A stretch of 64,000 nucleotides of DNA from the NCBI RefSeq assembly GCF_001411805.1, contig NZ_CP007213.1:1054001-1118000 (forward strand), written 5' to 3'. The stretch is from Burkholderia plantarii (GTDB taxonomy: Bacteria > Pseudomonadota > Gammaproteobacteria > Burkholderiales > Burkholderiaceae). The translations under genes were made by a program, and so were the position numbers. This document shows, piece by piece, positions 27,554 through 36,698 of this stretch (positions are counted from its first letter, which is position 1; the number at the start of each line of letters is the position of its first letter). Below the pieces are notes generated by a model. That model did no database searches. It was not told the DNA's origin and saw only the letters and a program-made list of their open reading frames with translations.

Positions 27554-28096
27554 ATGCAACCGCAACTGCCGATCGACGTCGATCCGAACACCGGCGTCTG
27601 GACCACCGACGCGCTGCCGATGCTGTACGTGCCGCGCCACTTCTTCACCAACAACCACGTGGCCGTGGAGGAAGCGCTGGGCCAGCAAGCCTATGCGGAG
27701 ATCCTCTACAAGGCCGGCTATAAATCCGCCTACCACTGGTGCGACAAGGAAGCGGCGCAGCACGGCATCGGCGGCATGGCGGTGTTCGAGCATTACCTGA
27801 ACCGCCTCTCCCAGCGCGGCTGGGGCCTGTTCAGCCTCATCGAGGCCGATCCGAAGCGCGCCCATGCGCGCATCGAGCTGCGCCACTCGTCGTTCGTGCT
27901 GCAGCAGCCGGACAAGCTCGGCAAGCTCTGCTACATGTTCGCGGGCTGGTTCGCCGGCGCGATGGACTGGGTCAACGACACCACGCCGGAAGGCCAGGGC
28001 GCGCCGCGCGCGTTCTCCACCGAGGCGCAGTGCGCCGGCGAGCATCACGGCCACCATGGCCACTGCGTGTTCGAAGTGTCGCCGCTCGCGGCCTGA
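27554..28096 (+). CDS. DUF5943 protein of the dgc cluster
   Basis: A 180-residue soluble protein of unknown function. It corresponds to the small gene always found between the dipeptidase and dgcA in Pseudomonas and Burkholderia. Visible features are a V4R-like core (EALGQQAYAEILYKAGY, RHSSFVLQQPDKLGKLCYM), conserved aromatic residues and a His-rich C-terminus, GEHHGHHGHCVFEV, that could bind metal. The ATG at 27554 follows GGAG. Fixed linkage suggests a helper for DgcAB or for C1 handling, but no biochemical role can be assigned. Confidence 0.75.
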   Translation: MQPQLPIDVDPNTGVWTTDALPMLYVPRHFFTNNHVAVEEALGQQAYAEILYKAGYKSAYHWCDKEAAQHGIGGMAVFEHYLNRLSQRGWGLFSLIEADPKRAHARIELRHSSFVLQQPDKLGKLCYMFAGWFAGAMDWVNDTTPEGQGAPRAFSTEAQCAGEHHGHHGHCVFEVSPLAA

Positions 28097-28142
28097 TTCC
28101 CCGATACCCCACACGACAAGAACACGCCAGAGGTCGCCCGCG

Positions 28143-30206
28143 ATGCGTTATCCGAACCTGTTCAAGCCCTTGACGCTCAACCAGCTCACGCTGCGCAACC
28201 GCATCGTCAGCACCGCGCACGCGGAGGTCTATGCGGAGCCGGGCGGCCTGCCGGGCGACCGGTACATCCGCTACTACGAAGAGAAAGCCAGGGGCGGCGT
28301 GGGCCTGGCCGTCTGCGGCGGTTCGAGCCCGGTGTCGATCGACAGCCCGCAGGGCTGGTGGAAGTCGGTGAACCTGTCGACCGACAGGATCGTCGATCCG
28401 CTCGCGCGGCTGGCCGAGGCGATGCACCGGCACGGCGCGAAGATCATGATCCAGGCCACCCACATGGGCCGCCGCTCGGCGTTCCACGGCGAGCACTGGC
28501 CGCACCTGATGACGCCCTCGGGCGTGCGCGAGCCGGTGCACCGCGGCAACGCGAAGATCATCGAGGTCGAGGAAATCCGCCGCATCATCGGCGATTTCGC
28601 GGCCGCCGCGAAGCGCGTCAAGGACGCCGGCATGGACGGCATCGAGATCTCGGCCGCGCACCAGCACCTGATCGACCAGTTCTGGAGCCCGCGCACCAAC
28701 TTCCGCACCGACGAGTGGGGCGGCAGCCTGGAGAACCGCCTGCGCTTCGGCGTGGAAGTGCTCAAGGCGGTGCGCGAGGCGGTGGGCCCCGACTTCTGCG
28801 TCGGCCTGCGCATGTGCGGCGACGAATTCCACGAGGACGGCCTCGACCACGAGCAGCTGAAGGAGATCGCGCAGGCGATGTCCGAGTCGGGCCTGATCGA
28901 TTACCTCGGCGTGATCGGCTCGGGCGCCGACACCCACAACACGCTCGCCAACTGCATGCCGCCGATGGCGCTGCCACCCGAGCCGTTCGTGCATCTCGCG
29001 GCCGGCATCAAGTCGGTGGTGAAGATCCCGGTGATGCACGCGCAGAGCATCCGCGACGCCGGCCAGGCCGAGCGGCTGCTGGCGAGCGGCATGGTGGACC
29101 TGGTCGGCATGACGCGCGCGCAGATCGCCGATCCGCACATGGTGATCAAGATCCGCGACGGCCGCGAGGACGAGATCAAGCAGTGCGTGGGCGCGAACTA
29201 CTGCATCGACCGCCAGTACAACGGCCTCGACGTGCTCTGCGTGCAGAACGCGGCCACCTCGCGCGAGGCGACCATGCCGCACGTGATCGAGAAGTCGCGC
29301 GGGCCGAGGCGCAAGGTGGTGGTGGTGGGTGCCGGCCCGGCCGGGCTGGAAGCCGCGCGCGTGGCGAAGCTGCGCGGCCACGACGTGGTGCTGTTCGAGA
29401 AGCACACCGAAGTGGGCGGCCAGATCATGATCGCGGCCAAGGCGCCGCAACGCGAGCAGATGGCCGGCATCGTGCGCTGGTTCGACATGGAGACCAGGCG
29501 GCTCGGCGTGGACCGCCGGCTCGGCGTGGCCGCCGACGAGAAGCTGATCATGGCCGAGAAGCCGGACATCGTGGTGCTGGCCACCGGCGGCGCCAGCTTC
29601 ACCGGCCAGGTGCCGGCGTGGGGCGTGGCCGAGGGCCTCGCGGTCAGTTCGTGGGACATCCTCACGGGCCGCGTCGAGCCGAAGCAGAACGTGCTGATCT
29701 ACGACGGCGTGAGCACGCATGCCGGCGCGGGCGTGGCCGACTTCATCTCGAGCCGCGGCTCGCAGGTGGAGATCGTCACGCCCGACGTGAAGGTGGCCGA
29801 CGACTGCGGCGGCACCACGTTCCCGATCTTCTATCGCCGGCTCTACGCGCAGGGCGTGATCCACACGCCGAACTACTGGCTCGATCGCGTCTATGAAGAG
29901 GACGGCAAGACCATCGCCGTGCTGCGCAACGAGTACACCGAGGAGCAGGAGGAGCGCGCGGTCGACCAGGTGGTGATCGAGAACGGCTCGACGCCGAACG
30001 ACGAACTCTACTGGAAGCTCAAGCCCGAATCGGTCAACCGCGGGCAGGTGGACGTCCACAAGCTGTTCGCCGCCGAGCCGCAGCCGAGCCTGTCGGAAGC
30101 GCTCGGCAACGGCCGCTTCCTGCTGTTCCGCGTCGGCGACTGCATCTCGATGCACAACATCCACGGCGCGATCTACGACGCGCTGCGCCTCGTGAAGGAT
30201 TTCTGA
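28143..30206 (+). CDS. dgcA: DgcA, dimethylglycine demethylase flavoprotein subunit
   Basis: A 687-residue protein of the trimethylamine-dehydrogenase type: an N-terminal Old-Yellow-Enzyme barrel binding FMN (MRYPNLFKPLTLNQLTLRNR to about 350) and a C-terminal dinucleotide-binding half (VVVVGAGPAGLEAARVAKLR). The Fe-S region reads CVGANYC...C, so three of the four cysteines of the trimethylamine dehydrogenase pattern remain and the second is Ala. With DgcB it oxidises dimethylglycine to sarcosine plus formaldehyde. Electrons go to the ETF encoded downstream. The spacing to dgcB is 2 bp. Confidence 0.92.
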   Translation: MRYPNLFKPLTLNQLTLRNRIVSTAHAEVYAEPGGLPGDRYIRYYEEKARGGVGLAVCGGSSPVSIDSPQGWWKSVNLSTDRIVDPLARLAEAMHRHGAKIMIQATHMGRRSAFHGEHWPHLMTPSGVREPVHRGNAKIIEVEEIRRIIGDFAAAAKRVKDAGMDGIEISAAHQHLIDQFWSPRTNFRTDEWGGSLENRLRFGVEVLKAVREAVGPDFCVGLRMCGDEFHEDGLDHEQLKEIAQAMSESGLIDYLGVIGSGADTHNTLANCMPPMALPPEPFVHLAAGIKSVVKIPVMHAQSIRDAGQAERLLASGMVDLVGMTRAQIADPHMVIKIRDGREDEIKQCVGANYCIDRQYNGLDVLCVQNAATSREATMPHVIEKSRGPRRKVVVVGAGPAGLEAARVAKLRGHDVVLFEKHTEVGGQIMIAAKAPQREQMAGIVRWFDMETRRLGVDRRLGVAADEKLIMAEKPDIVVLATGGASFTGQVPAWGVAEGLAVSSWDILTGRVEPKQNVLIYDGVSTHAGAGVADFISSRGSQVEIVTPDVKVADDCGGTTFPIFYRRLYAQGVIHTPNYWLDRVYEEDGKTIAVLRNEYTEEQEERAVDQVVIENGSTPNDELYWKLKPESVNRGQVDVHKLFAAEPQPSLSEALGNGRFLLFRVGDCISMHNIHGAIYDALRLVKDF

Positions 30207-30208
30207 CC

Positions 30209-32134
30209 ATGAATCCGGCTTTCCTGATTACCGCGCTGCTGTGGCTGTCGGTGGCGGGGCTCGCGTTCGCGGTCGCGAAGCGCTCGGCCTACTGGCGCGG
30301 CGGGCGCGCCACGGCGCCGGGCGCGTTCGGCATCGGCCACCTGTTCACGATCCCGAAGCGCTATTTCGTCGACCTGCACCACGTGGTGGCGCGCGATCCG
30401 TACATCGCCAGGACCCACGTGGCCACCGCCGGCGGCGCGATCGCGGCGCTCGCGCTGGTGTTCGTCAACTACGGCCTCGCGATCTACTCGCCGTGGCTCG
30501 ACCGGCTGATCTTCCTGGCCGCGCTGGCGATGCTGGTGGGCGCGGTGTTCGTCTGGCGCCGCCGCGCGGCGCGCGACGTGCCGGCACGCCTGTCGCGCGG
30601 GCCGTGGAATACGCTGCCCTGGCTGCTCGGCTCGTTCGCGCTCGGCCTCGTGCTGTTCGCGCTGGTGCCGGCCGGCGCGATGTCGGGCGCGTTCGCGGTG
30701 CTCTGCGCGCTGCTGATCGCCGTCGGCGCGTTCGCGATGACGTTCGGCGCCGCCCGGGGCGGCCCGATGAAGCACGCCATCGCCGGCCTGCTGCACCTGG
30801 CGTTCCATCCGCGCCAGGAGCGCTTCGCCGCGAGCCGGGAGAGCTACACCGGCAACGGCACGGCGGTGCCGCCCACCGCGCTGAAGCTGCCCGACATCGA
30901 GCAGCGCGAGTACGGCGCGGGCAAGCCGGTGGAGTTCCGCTGGAACCAGCTGCTGAGCTTCGACGCCTGCGTGCAGTGCGGCAAGTGCGAGGCGGCCTGC
31001 CCGGCGTTCGCCTCGGGCCAGCCGCTGAACCCGAAGAAGCTGATCCAGGATCTCGTGACCGGCATGGCGGGCGGCACCGACGCCGGCTACGCGGGCAGCC
31101 CGACGCCGGGCATCGCCGTGGGCCGCCATGGCGGCCAGCCGGACGGCCCGATCGTTTCGGGGCTGATCGAGGCCGACACGCTGTGGTCCTGCACCACCTG
31201 CCGCGCCTGCGTGCAGGAGTGCCCGATGCTGATCGAGCACGTGGACGCGATCGTCGACATGCGCCGCAACCAGACGCTGGTCCACGGCACGGTGCCGGGC
31301 AAGGGCGCGGAAGTGATCGCGAACCTGCGCGAGACCGGTACGATGGGCGGCTTCGACACCGCCGCGCGCTACGACTGGTCGGTCGACCTGGAGGCGCCGG
31401 TGGCGCAGCCGGGCCGCCCGGTGGACGTGCTGATCGTGGCCGGCGAGGGCGCCTTCGACATGCGCTACCAGCGCACGCTGCGCGCGTTCGTGAAGGTGCT
31501 GAACAAGGCCGGCGTGGACTACGCCGTGCTCGGCCGCGCCGAGACCGACACCGGCGACACCGCGCGCCGGCTCGGCGACGAGGCCACCTTCCAGCAGATG
31601 GCGAAACGCCTGATCGCCACGCTCGACGCGCTGTCGTTCAAGCAGATCGTGACGGCCGACCCGCACGTGATGCACAGCCTGCGCAACGAGTACCGCGCGC
31701 TCGGCGCGCGCTACACGGTCAAGCACCACACGGCGTTCGTCGCCGAGCTGGCCGAGGCCGGCCGGATCACGCCGAAGGCGGGCGAGACGCTGCGCGAGAA
31801 AAAGATCACCTACCACGATCCCTGCTATCTCGGCCGCTACAACGGCGAGACCGAGGCGCCGCGCAAGCTGCTGAAGACGATCGGCATCCAGGTGGTGGAG
31901 ATGGAGCGCAACGGCATGCGCGCACGCTGCTGCGGCGGCGGGGGCGGCGCGCCGCTCACCGACATCCCCGGCAAGCAGCGGATTCCCGACATCCGCATCG
32001 CCGACGCGCGCGCGATCGGCGCCGAGATCGTCGCGGTGGGCTGCCCGAACTGCACCGCGATGCTCGAAGGCGTGGTGGGACCGCGCCCCGACGTGCTCGA
32101 CGTCGCCGAACTCGTCGCCGCCTCGCTGGAGTGA
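30209..32134 (+). CDS. dgcB: DgcB, membrane iron-sulfur subunit of dimethylglycine demethylase
   Basis: A 641-residue protein with four to five N-terminal transmembrane helices (first ~190 residues), then two ferredoxin-type cysteine clusters, CVQCGKCEAACP and CTTCRACVQECP, and a C-terminal CCG domain with the block ARCCGGGGGAPL and GCPNCTAML. This is the heterodisulfide-reductase/GlpC-like layout expected for passing electrons from DgcA to the membrane or ETF. It is tightly coupled to dgcA (2 bp) and etfA (4 bp). The start ATG at 30209 is clear. Confidence 0.92.
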   Translation: MNPAFLITALLWLSVAGLAFAVAKRSAYWRGGRATAPGAFGIGHLFTIPKRYFVDLHHVVARDPYIARTHVATAGGAIAALALVFVNYGLAIYSPWLDRLIFLAALAMLVGAVFVWRRRAARDVPARLSRGPWNTLPWLLGSFALGLVLFALVPAGAMSGAFAVLCALLIAVGAFAMTFGAARGGPMKHAIAGLLHLAFHPRQERFAASRESYTGNGTAVPPTALKLPDIEQREYGAGKPVEFRWNQLLSFDACVQCGKCEAACPAFASGQPLNPKKLIQDLVTGMAGGTDAGYAGSPTPGIAVGRHGGQPDGPIVSGLIEADTLWSCTTCRACVQECPMLIEHVDAIVDMRRNQTLVHGTVPGKGAEVIANLRETGTMGGFDTAARYDWSVDLEAPVAQPGRPVDVLIVAGEGAFDMRYQRTLRAFVKVLNKAGVDYAVLGRAETDTGDTARRLGDEATFQQMAKRLIATLDALSFKQIVTADPHVMHSLRNEYRALGARYTVKHHTAFVAELAEAGRITPKAGETLREKKITYHDPCYLGRYNGETEAPRKLLKTIGIQVVEMERNGMRARCCGGGGGAPLTDIPGKQRIPDIRIADARAIGAEIVAVGCPNCTAMLEGVVGPRPDVLDVAELVAASLE

Positions 32135-32138
32135 TTCG

Positions 32139-33317
32139 ATGAACACGATCAAACGACTCGATCCGCGCCGGCCGTTCGTGGTCACGGCGGCCGGACTCAA
32201 GCGCATCACGCTCGGCGAGACGGCCGCGGCGGGCGCCAGCCTCGCGCTCTGGACCGGCCACGCCCACGGCAGGGAAGCGACGAAACCGCGCCGCACGCTC
32301 GACGCGGCCGGCCAGGTGCTGCTGGTGGTGGCGCATCCCGAACGCGGCGCGCTCGACGATCACGCGCGGCAGGCCGTGGCCGCCGCGGCGCTGATCGCCG
32401 ACGCGCACACCGCCGTCGCGCTGCTGTCGTTCGGCGAACTGAAGGACGACCCGGCCGCGCTCGGCATCGACCGGCTCATCGAGCTGCCCGGCTTCGAGCG
32501 CCGCGCGTTCGCGCCCGACGACGAACTGCACGCGCTGCTCGGCTGCGCCGCCGCGCTCTCGCCGCGCCATGTGTTCGTGCCCGACAACGCCACCGGCGAC
32601 GGCGACCTCGGCCGCCGCTATGCCGCCGCGCTCGGCGCGAGCGTGGCCGCCAACGTGGTCGAGATCGACGCGCAGCACGTCGGCGTCCACGCCGACGCGA
32701 AGCGCCGGTTCGCCACGCGCGCGCTGCCCGACGTGGTGCTGCTCGCGCCGAACGCGGTGGAGCCGAAGCTGCCGTTCGTCGGCGCCGGCGAGCGGCTCGA
32801 TCCGTCGTTCGTGCCCGGCGGCGGCGCGCGCGCGGGCGCCGGCGGCGGCCTCTACCGCGATCTCGGCCTGGAGGAGATCAATGCGGCGCAGGTCGCGCTG
32901 GAGGAAGCCGATTTCATCGTCTCGGCCGGCAACGGCGTGACCGACATCGGCGCGTTCGAGCAACTGGCCGGCGTGTTCGGCGCGGCGATCGGCGCGAGCC
33001 GCGTGGCGGTGGACAACGGCCACTTCACGCGCGACAAGCAGGTGGGCGCCACCGGCAAGACCGTCGAGGCCAGCGTCTACATCGCGTTCGGCATCTCGGG
33101 CGCGGTCCAGCATCTGCAGGGCATCAAGGACTGCCGGCACGTGATCGCCGTGAACCTCGACGCGAGCGCGCCGATCGCCAGGCGCGCGAACCTGACCGTG
33201 GTGGGCGACGCGCAGGCGACCATCGCCGCGCTGATCGAACAAGTCAACGCCGCGCGCGCGGCCCGCGGCCGTGCCGACGAGCCCGGCGCGCGGCATCTGG
33301 AAGGAGTGGCCGCATGA
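32139..33317 (+). CDS. etfA: Electron-transfer flavoprotein alpha subunit (dgc-linked)
   Basis: A 392-residue FAD-binding ETF alpha subunit. The C-terminal FAD domain shows SAGNGVTDIGAFEQLAGVFG, GQT-like QVGATGKTVEASVYIAFGISGAVQHLQGIKDC and IAVNLDASAPI. The N-terminal extension is longer than in housekeeping ETF, as in other dgc-linked paralogues. It forms a heterodimer with the next gene product and probably accepts electrons from DgcAB. The order alpha-then-beta and the 4-bp overlap with etfB are visible. Confidence 0.9.
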   Translation: MNTIKRLDPRRPFVVTAAGLKRITLGETAAAGASLALWTGHAHGREATKPRRTLDAAGQVLLVVAHPERGALDDHARQAVAAAALIADAHTAVALLSFGELKDDPAALGIDRLIELPGFERRAFAPDDELHALLGCAAALSPRHVFVPDNATGDGDLGRRYAAALGASVAANVVEIDAQHVGVHADAKRRFATRALPDVVLLAPNAVEPKLPFVGAGERLDPSFVPGGGARAGAGGGLYRDLGLEEINAAQVALEEADFIVSAGNGVTDIGAFEQLAGVFGAAIGASRVAVDNGHFTRDKQVGATGKTVEASVYIAFGISGAVQHLQGIKDCRHVIAVNLDASAPIARRANLTVVGDAQATIAALIEQVNAARAARGRADEPGARHLEGVAA

Positions 33318-34099
33318 ACAGCTCCCGCAAGCCGTCGCGCATCGCCGTGCTGGTATCGGTCGGCCGGCATCCCGTGAGCGGCGCGCCGCGCTACAGCCGC
33401 AACGACGCGGCCGCGCTCGAGATCGGCCGCGCGCTGGCCGCCGAACACGGCGCGCGGCTGGAAGTGCTGCACGCGGGCGACCCCGCGAATCCGGCGCTCG
33501 CCGACTATCTCGCGCTCGGCGCGAGCCGGGTGGAGGTGCTCGAATGCCAGCCCGGCGACGAAGCGATCGGCCCGCTCGCCGAGCGGCTGGCCGGCTGCGA
33601 TCTGGTGCTGACCGGCACGCGCGCCGAAGGCGCGTTCGACACCGGCATGCTGCCGTACCAGATCGCGGCGCGGCTCGATTTCGGGCTGGCGGGCACGGCC
33701 GTGGACGTCGCGCTGCGCGACGGTTGCGCCGAGATCCGGCAGTTCCTGCCCAAGGGCCTGCGCCGCAAGGTGGCCGTGAAGCTGCCGGCGGTGGTGGCCG
33801 TGCATCCGCTCGCTGGCGTCGAGCCGCGCTACGCCTACGCGCGGCTGCGCGAGGGCCGCATCGAAGCGCGCCCGGCGGCGGTCGCGCCGTCGGCCGAACT
33901 CGAGGCCTGGGCGAGCGCGCCCGCCGGGCGCAAGCCGGTCAGGCTGGCGGCCGCCGAGAAGCGCTCCGGGCACGCGCGGATGCTGTCCGCGACCACCACC
34001 GAGAGTCGCGGCGGCAACGTCGTAATTGAGGGGAGTTCGGTCGAAAAAGCACAAGTGATCCTGGCGTATTTGCGCGAGCATCAACTGATCGATTACTGA
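33314..34099 (+). CDS. etfB: Electron-transfer flavoprotein beta subunit (dgc-linked)
   Basis: A 261-residue ETF beta-type protein. It shows the beta-subunit order: N-terminal VSVGRHPVSGAPRYSRND, the central TGTRAEGAFDTGMLPYQIAARLDF and a C-terminal arm VVIEGSSVEKAQVILAYLREH. It is divergent from housekeeping ETF beta. The start overlaps the alpha subunit by 4 bp. Its partner is the alpha subunit, and both serve betaine catabolism by context. Confidence 0.88.
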   Translation: MNSSRKPSRIAVLVSVGRHPVSGAPRYSRNDAAALEIGRALAAEHGARLEVLHAGDPANPALADYLALGASRVEVLECQPGDEAIGPLAERLAGCDLVLTGTRAEGAFDTGMLPYQIAARLDFGLAGTAVDVALRDGCAEIRQFLPKGLRRKVAVKLPAVVAVHPLAGVEPRYAYARLREGRIEARPAAVAPSAELEAWASAPAGRKPVRLAAAEKRSGHARMLSATTTESRGGNVVIEGSSVEKAQVILAYLREHQLIDY

Positions 34100-34151
34100 T
34101 ATCCGGCCCGTGCCGGTCGGCAGGAAACAAGGATAGAGTCCGGAGCAAACG

Positions 34152-35393
34152 ATGAATCAAACGGCAGACATTCGTGCGCTGGTGGCGCGCCGCCAAGCGG
34201 GTTACAGCCTGGAAGCCCCGTTCTATCTGAGCGAGGAGATTTTCCAGCTCGACATGGACGCGATCTTCCGCCGGCACTGGATCCAGGTCGCGATCGAGCC
34301 CGACGTGCCGGAGCCGGGCGACTACGTGACGGTCGAGCTCGGCAGCGACTCGATCCTGATCGTGCGCGACGACGACATGGAGATCCGCGCGTTCCACAAC
34401 GTGTGCCGCCACCGCGGCGCGCGCCTTTGCAACGAGGACAAGGGTTCGGTCGGCAACATCGTCTGCCCGTACCACAGCTGGACCTACAACCTGAGCGGCG
34501 CGCTGATGTTCGCCGAGCACATGGGCGAGAAGTTCGACCGCTGCAAGCACAGCCTGAAGCCGGTGCATCTGCAGAACCTGGGCGGCCTGCTGTTCATCTG
34601 CCTCGCCGACGAACCGCCCGCCGACTTCGCCACGCTACGCGCCGCGATGGAGCCGTACCTGCTGCCGCACGACCTGCCGAACACGAAGATCGCCGCGCAG
34701 ATCGACATCATCGAGGAAGGCAACTGGAAGCTGACGATGGAGAACAACCGCGAGTGCTATCACTGCGTCGCGAACCATCCGGAGCTGACCATCTCGCTGT
34801 ACGAATACGGCTTCGGCTACCAGCCGTCGCCGGCCACCGCCGAGGGCATGGCCGCGTTCGAGCGCACCTGCGTGGAGCGCGAGCAGCAATGGGGCGAGCT
34901 GGGGCTGCCGTCGGTGGAGGTCGAGCGGCTGCTCGACACCACCGGCTTTCGCACCCAGCGCCTGCCGCTCGACCGCAGCGGCGAATCGCAGACGCTCGAC
35001 GCGAAGGTCGCCTCGAAGAAGCTGCTCGGCGAATTCGAGCGCGCCGACCTCGGCGGCCTGTCGTTCTGGACCCAGCCGAACTCGTGGCACCACTTCATGA
35101 GCGACCACATCGTGACGTTCTCGGTGATCCCGCTGTCGGCCGGCAAGACGCTGGTGCGCACCAAGTGGCTGGTCCACAGGGACGCGAAGGAAGGCATCGA
35201 CTACGACGTGAAGAACCTGACGGCGGTCTGGAACGCCACCAACGACCAGGATCGCGCGCTGGTGGAGTTCTCGCAGCGCGGCGCGGCCAGCAGCGCCTAC
35301 GAGCCGGGCCCGTATTCGCCGTACACGGAAGGGCTGGTCGAGAAGTTCTCGGCCTGGTACATCGGCCGCATGGCCGCCTATCTGGGCGCTTGA
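34152..35393 (+). CDS. gbcA: GbcA, Rieske oxygenase converting glycine betaine to dimethylglycine
   Basis: A 413-residue Rieske-type oxygenase alpha subunit. The [2Fe-2S] motif is CRHRGARLC...CPYHSW (about residues 87-117), and the mononuclear iron site lies in ENNRECYHCVANHPEL with the His-x4-His pair. With the reductase GbcB it N-demethylates glycine betaine using O2, releasing formaldehyde. It starts 53 bp after etfB and may have its own GbdR-controlled promoter. Length and motifs match Pseudomonas GbcA. Confidence 0.93.
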   Translation: MNQTADIRALVARRQAGYSLEAPFYLSEEIFQLDMDAIFRRHWIQVAIEPDVPEPGDYVTVELGSDSILIVRDDDMEIRAFHNVCRHRGARLCNEDKGSVGNIVCPYHSWTYNLSGALMFAEHMGEKFDRCKHSLKPVHLQNLGGLLFICLADEPPADFATLRAAMEPYLLPHDLPNTKIAAQIDIIEEGNWKLTMENNRECYHCVANHPELTISLYEYGFGYQPSPATAEGMAAFERTCVEREQQWGELGLPSVEVERLLDTTGFRTQRLPLDRSGESQTLDAKVASKKLLGEFERADLGGLSFWTQPNSWHHFMSDHIVTFSVIPLSAGKTLVRTKWLVHRDAKEGIDYDVKNLTAVWNATNDQDRALVEFSQRGAASSAYEPGPYSPYTEGLVEKFSAWYIGRMAAYLGA

Positions 35394-35411
35394 CGCGACG
35401 CGGAGCGAGAC

Positions 35412-36557
35412 ATGATGCGAGATGCCGCCCATTTCGAACCGGTGGACAGCCGCGTGACGCAGCCCGACTTCTGGCGCGCGTTGCCGGAGCGCTGGACCAG
35501 CGACGTCGAGGAAACGCTGACCTGCTGCCATGTGCGGCAGGAGACGCACGACGTGAAGAGTTTCTTCTTCCGCTCGCCCGCCGGCCGCGCGTTCGCGTTC
35601 GAGCCGGGCCAGTTCGTCACGCTCGAACTCGAGATCGACGGCGAGACGATCAACCGCTGCTACACGATCTCGTCGTCGCCGGCGCGCCCGCACACGCTGT
35701 CGATCACGGTCAAGCGCGTGCCGGGCGGGCGCGTCTCGAACTGGCTGCACGACAACCTGCAGGCGGGCGCGGCGGTGCGCGTGCTCGGCCCGGCCGGCGA
35801 CTTCACCTGCGCGCGCCATCCGGCCCGCAAGTACCTGTTCCTGTCGGCCGGCTCGGGTGTCACGCCGCTGATGTCGATGAGCCGCGCGCACCACGATCTC
35901 GCCGAGGATCGCGACATCGTGTTCGTCCACAGCGCGCGCACGCCCGACGACATCATCTTCGCGCGCGAGCTGGACCTGATCGCCGCGAACCAGGCCAACT
36001 TCCGCACCTCATTCGTCTGCGAGCGGATCGGCGCGCGCACCAACTGGCACGGCGTGACGGGCTACCTGTCGCTGCCGCTGCTGAAGCTGGTCGCGCCGGA
36101 CTTCATGGAGCGCGAGGTGTTCACCTGCGGGCCGGCGCCGTACATGAAGGCGGTGCGCGAGCTGCTGGACGAGGCCGGCTTCGACCGCAAGCGGTATCAC
36201 GAGGAAAGCTTCTCGTTCGAGACGCTGCTGGACGAGGCCGCGCCCGAGGTGGTCGAGACGCTCGTCGAGGAAGGCGTGCCGGTGCCAGACACCACGCACT
36301 ACAGCGTCACGTTCGCCAGGAGCCACCGCGAGATCAGCTGCGGCACCGACCAGCACGTGCTCGACGCGGCGCGCCAGGCCGGCGTGCGGCTGCCCTCGTC
36401 GTGCTCGCAGGGGATGTGCGGCACCTGCAAGGTCAAGCTCGTGTCGGGGCAGGTGGAGATGAAGCACAACGGCGGCATCCGCCAGCGCGAGATCGACCAG
36501 GGCATGGTGCTGCTCTGCTGCAGCAAGCCGCTGTCGGACCTGGTGGTCGACAAGTGA
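35412..36557 (+). CDS. gbcB: GbcB, ferredoxin reductase partner of GbcA
   Basis: A 381-residue reductase: an FAD domain (RCYTISSSPARPHTLSI, GGRVSNWLHD), an NAD domain (FLSAGSGVTPLMSM, FTCGPAPYM) and a C-terminal plant-type [2Fe-2S] ferredoxin domain with cysteines in SSCSQGMCGTCKVKL and LLCCSKPL. It passes electrons from NAD(P)H to the Rieske oxygenase. It lies 18 bp after gbcA. ATG at 35412 or 35415 could be used. Confidence 0.92.
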   Translation: MMRDAAHFEPVDSRVTQPDFWRALPERWTSDVEETLTCCHVRQETHDVKSFFFRSPAGRAFAFEPGQFVTLELEIDGETINRCYTISSSPARPHTLSITVKRVPGGRVSNWLHDNLQAGAAVRVLGPAGDFTCARHPARKYLFLSAGSGVTPLMSMSRAHHDLAEDRDIVFVHSARTPDDIIFARELDLIAANQANFRTSFVCERIGARTNWHGVTGYLSLPLLKLVAPDFMEREVFTCGPAPYMKAVRELLDEAGFDRKRYHEESFSFETLLDEAAPEVVETLVEEGVPVPDTTHYSVTFARSHREISCGTDQHVLDAARQAGVRLPSSCSQGMCGTCKVKLVSGQVEMKHNGGIRQREIDQGMVLLCCSKPLSDLVVDK

Positions 36558-36698
36558 AACAATCCGTGCCGGCGCGTCGTTTATGAGCAAGGACGTGTCG
36601 GAAAACGACGATACCGGGGAATTGTGGCTGTGGAACCTAGAGAGACCCCAAATGAGACATGCCTCGGCATGCCCACGACCACCCCAAGGAGATCGACC

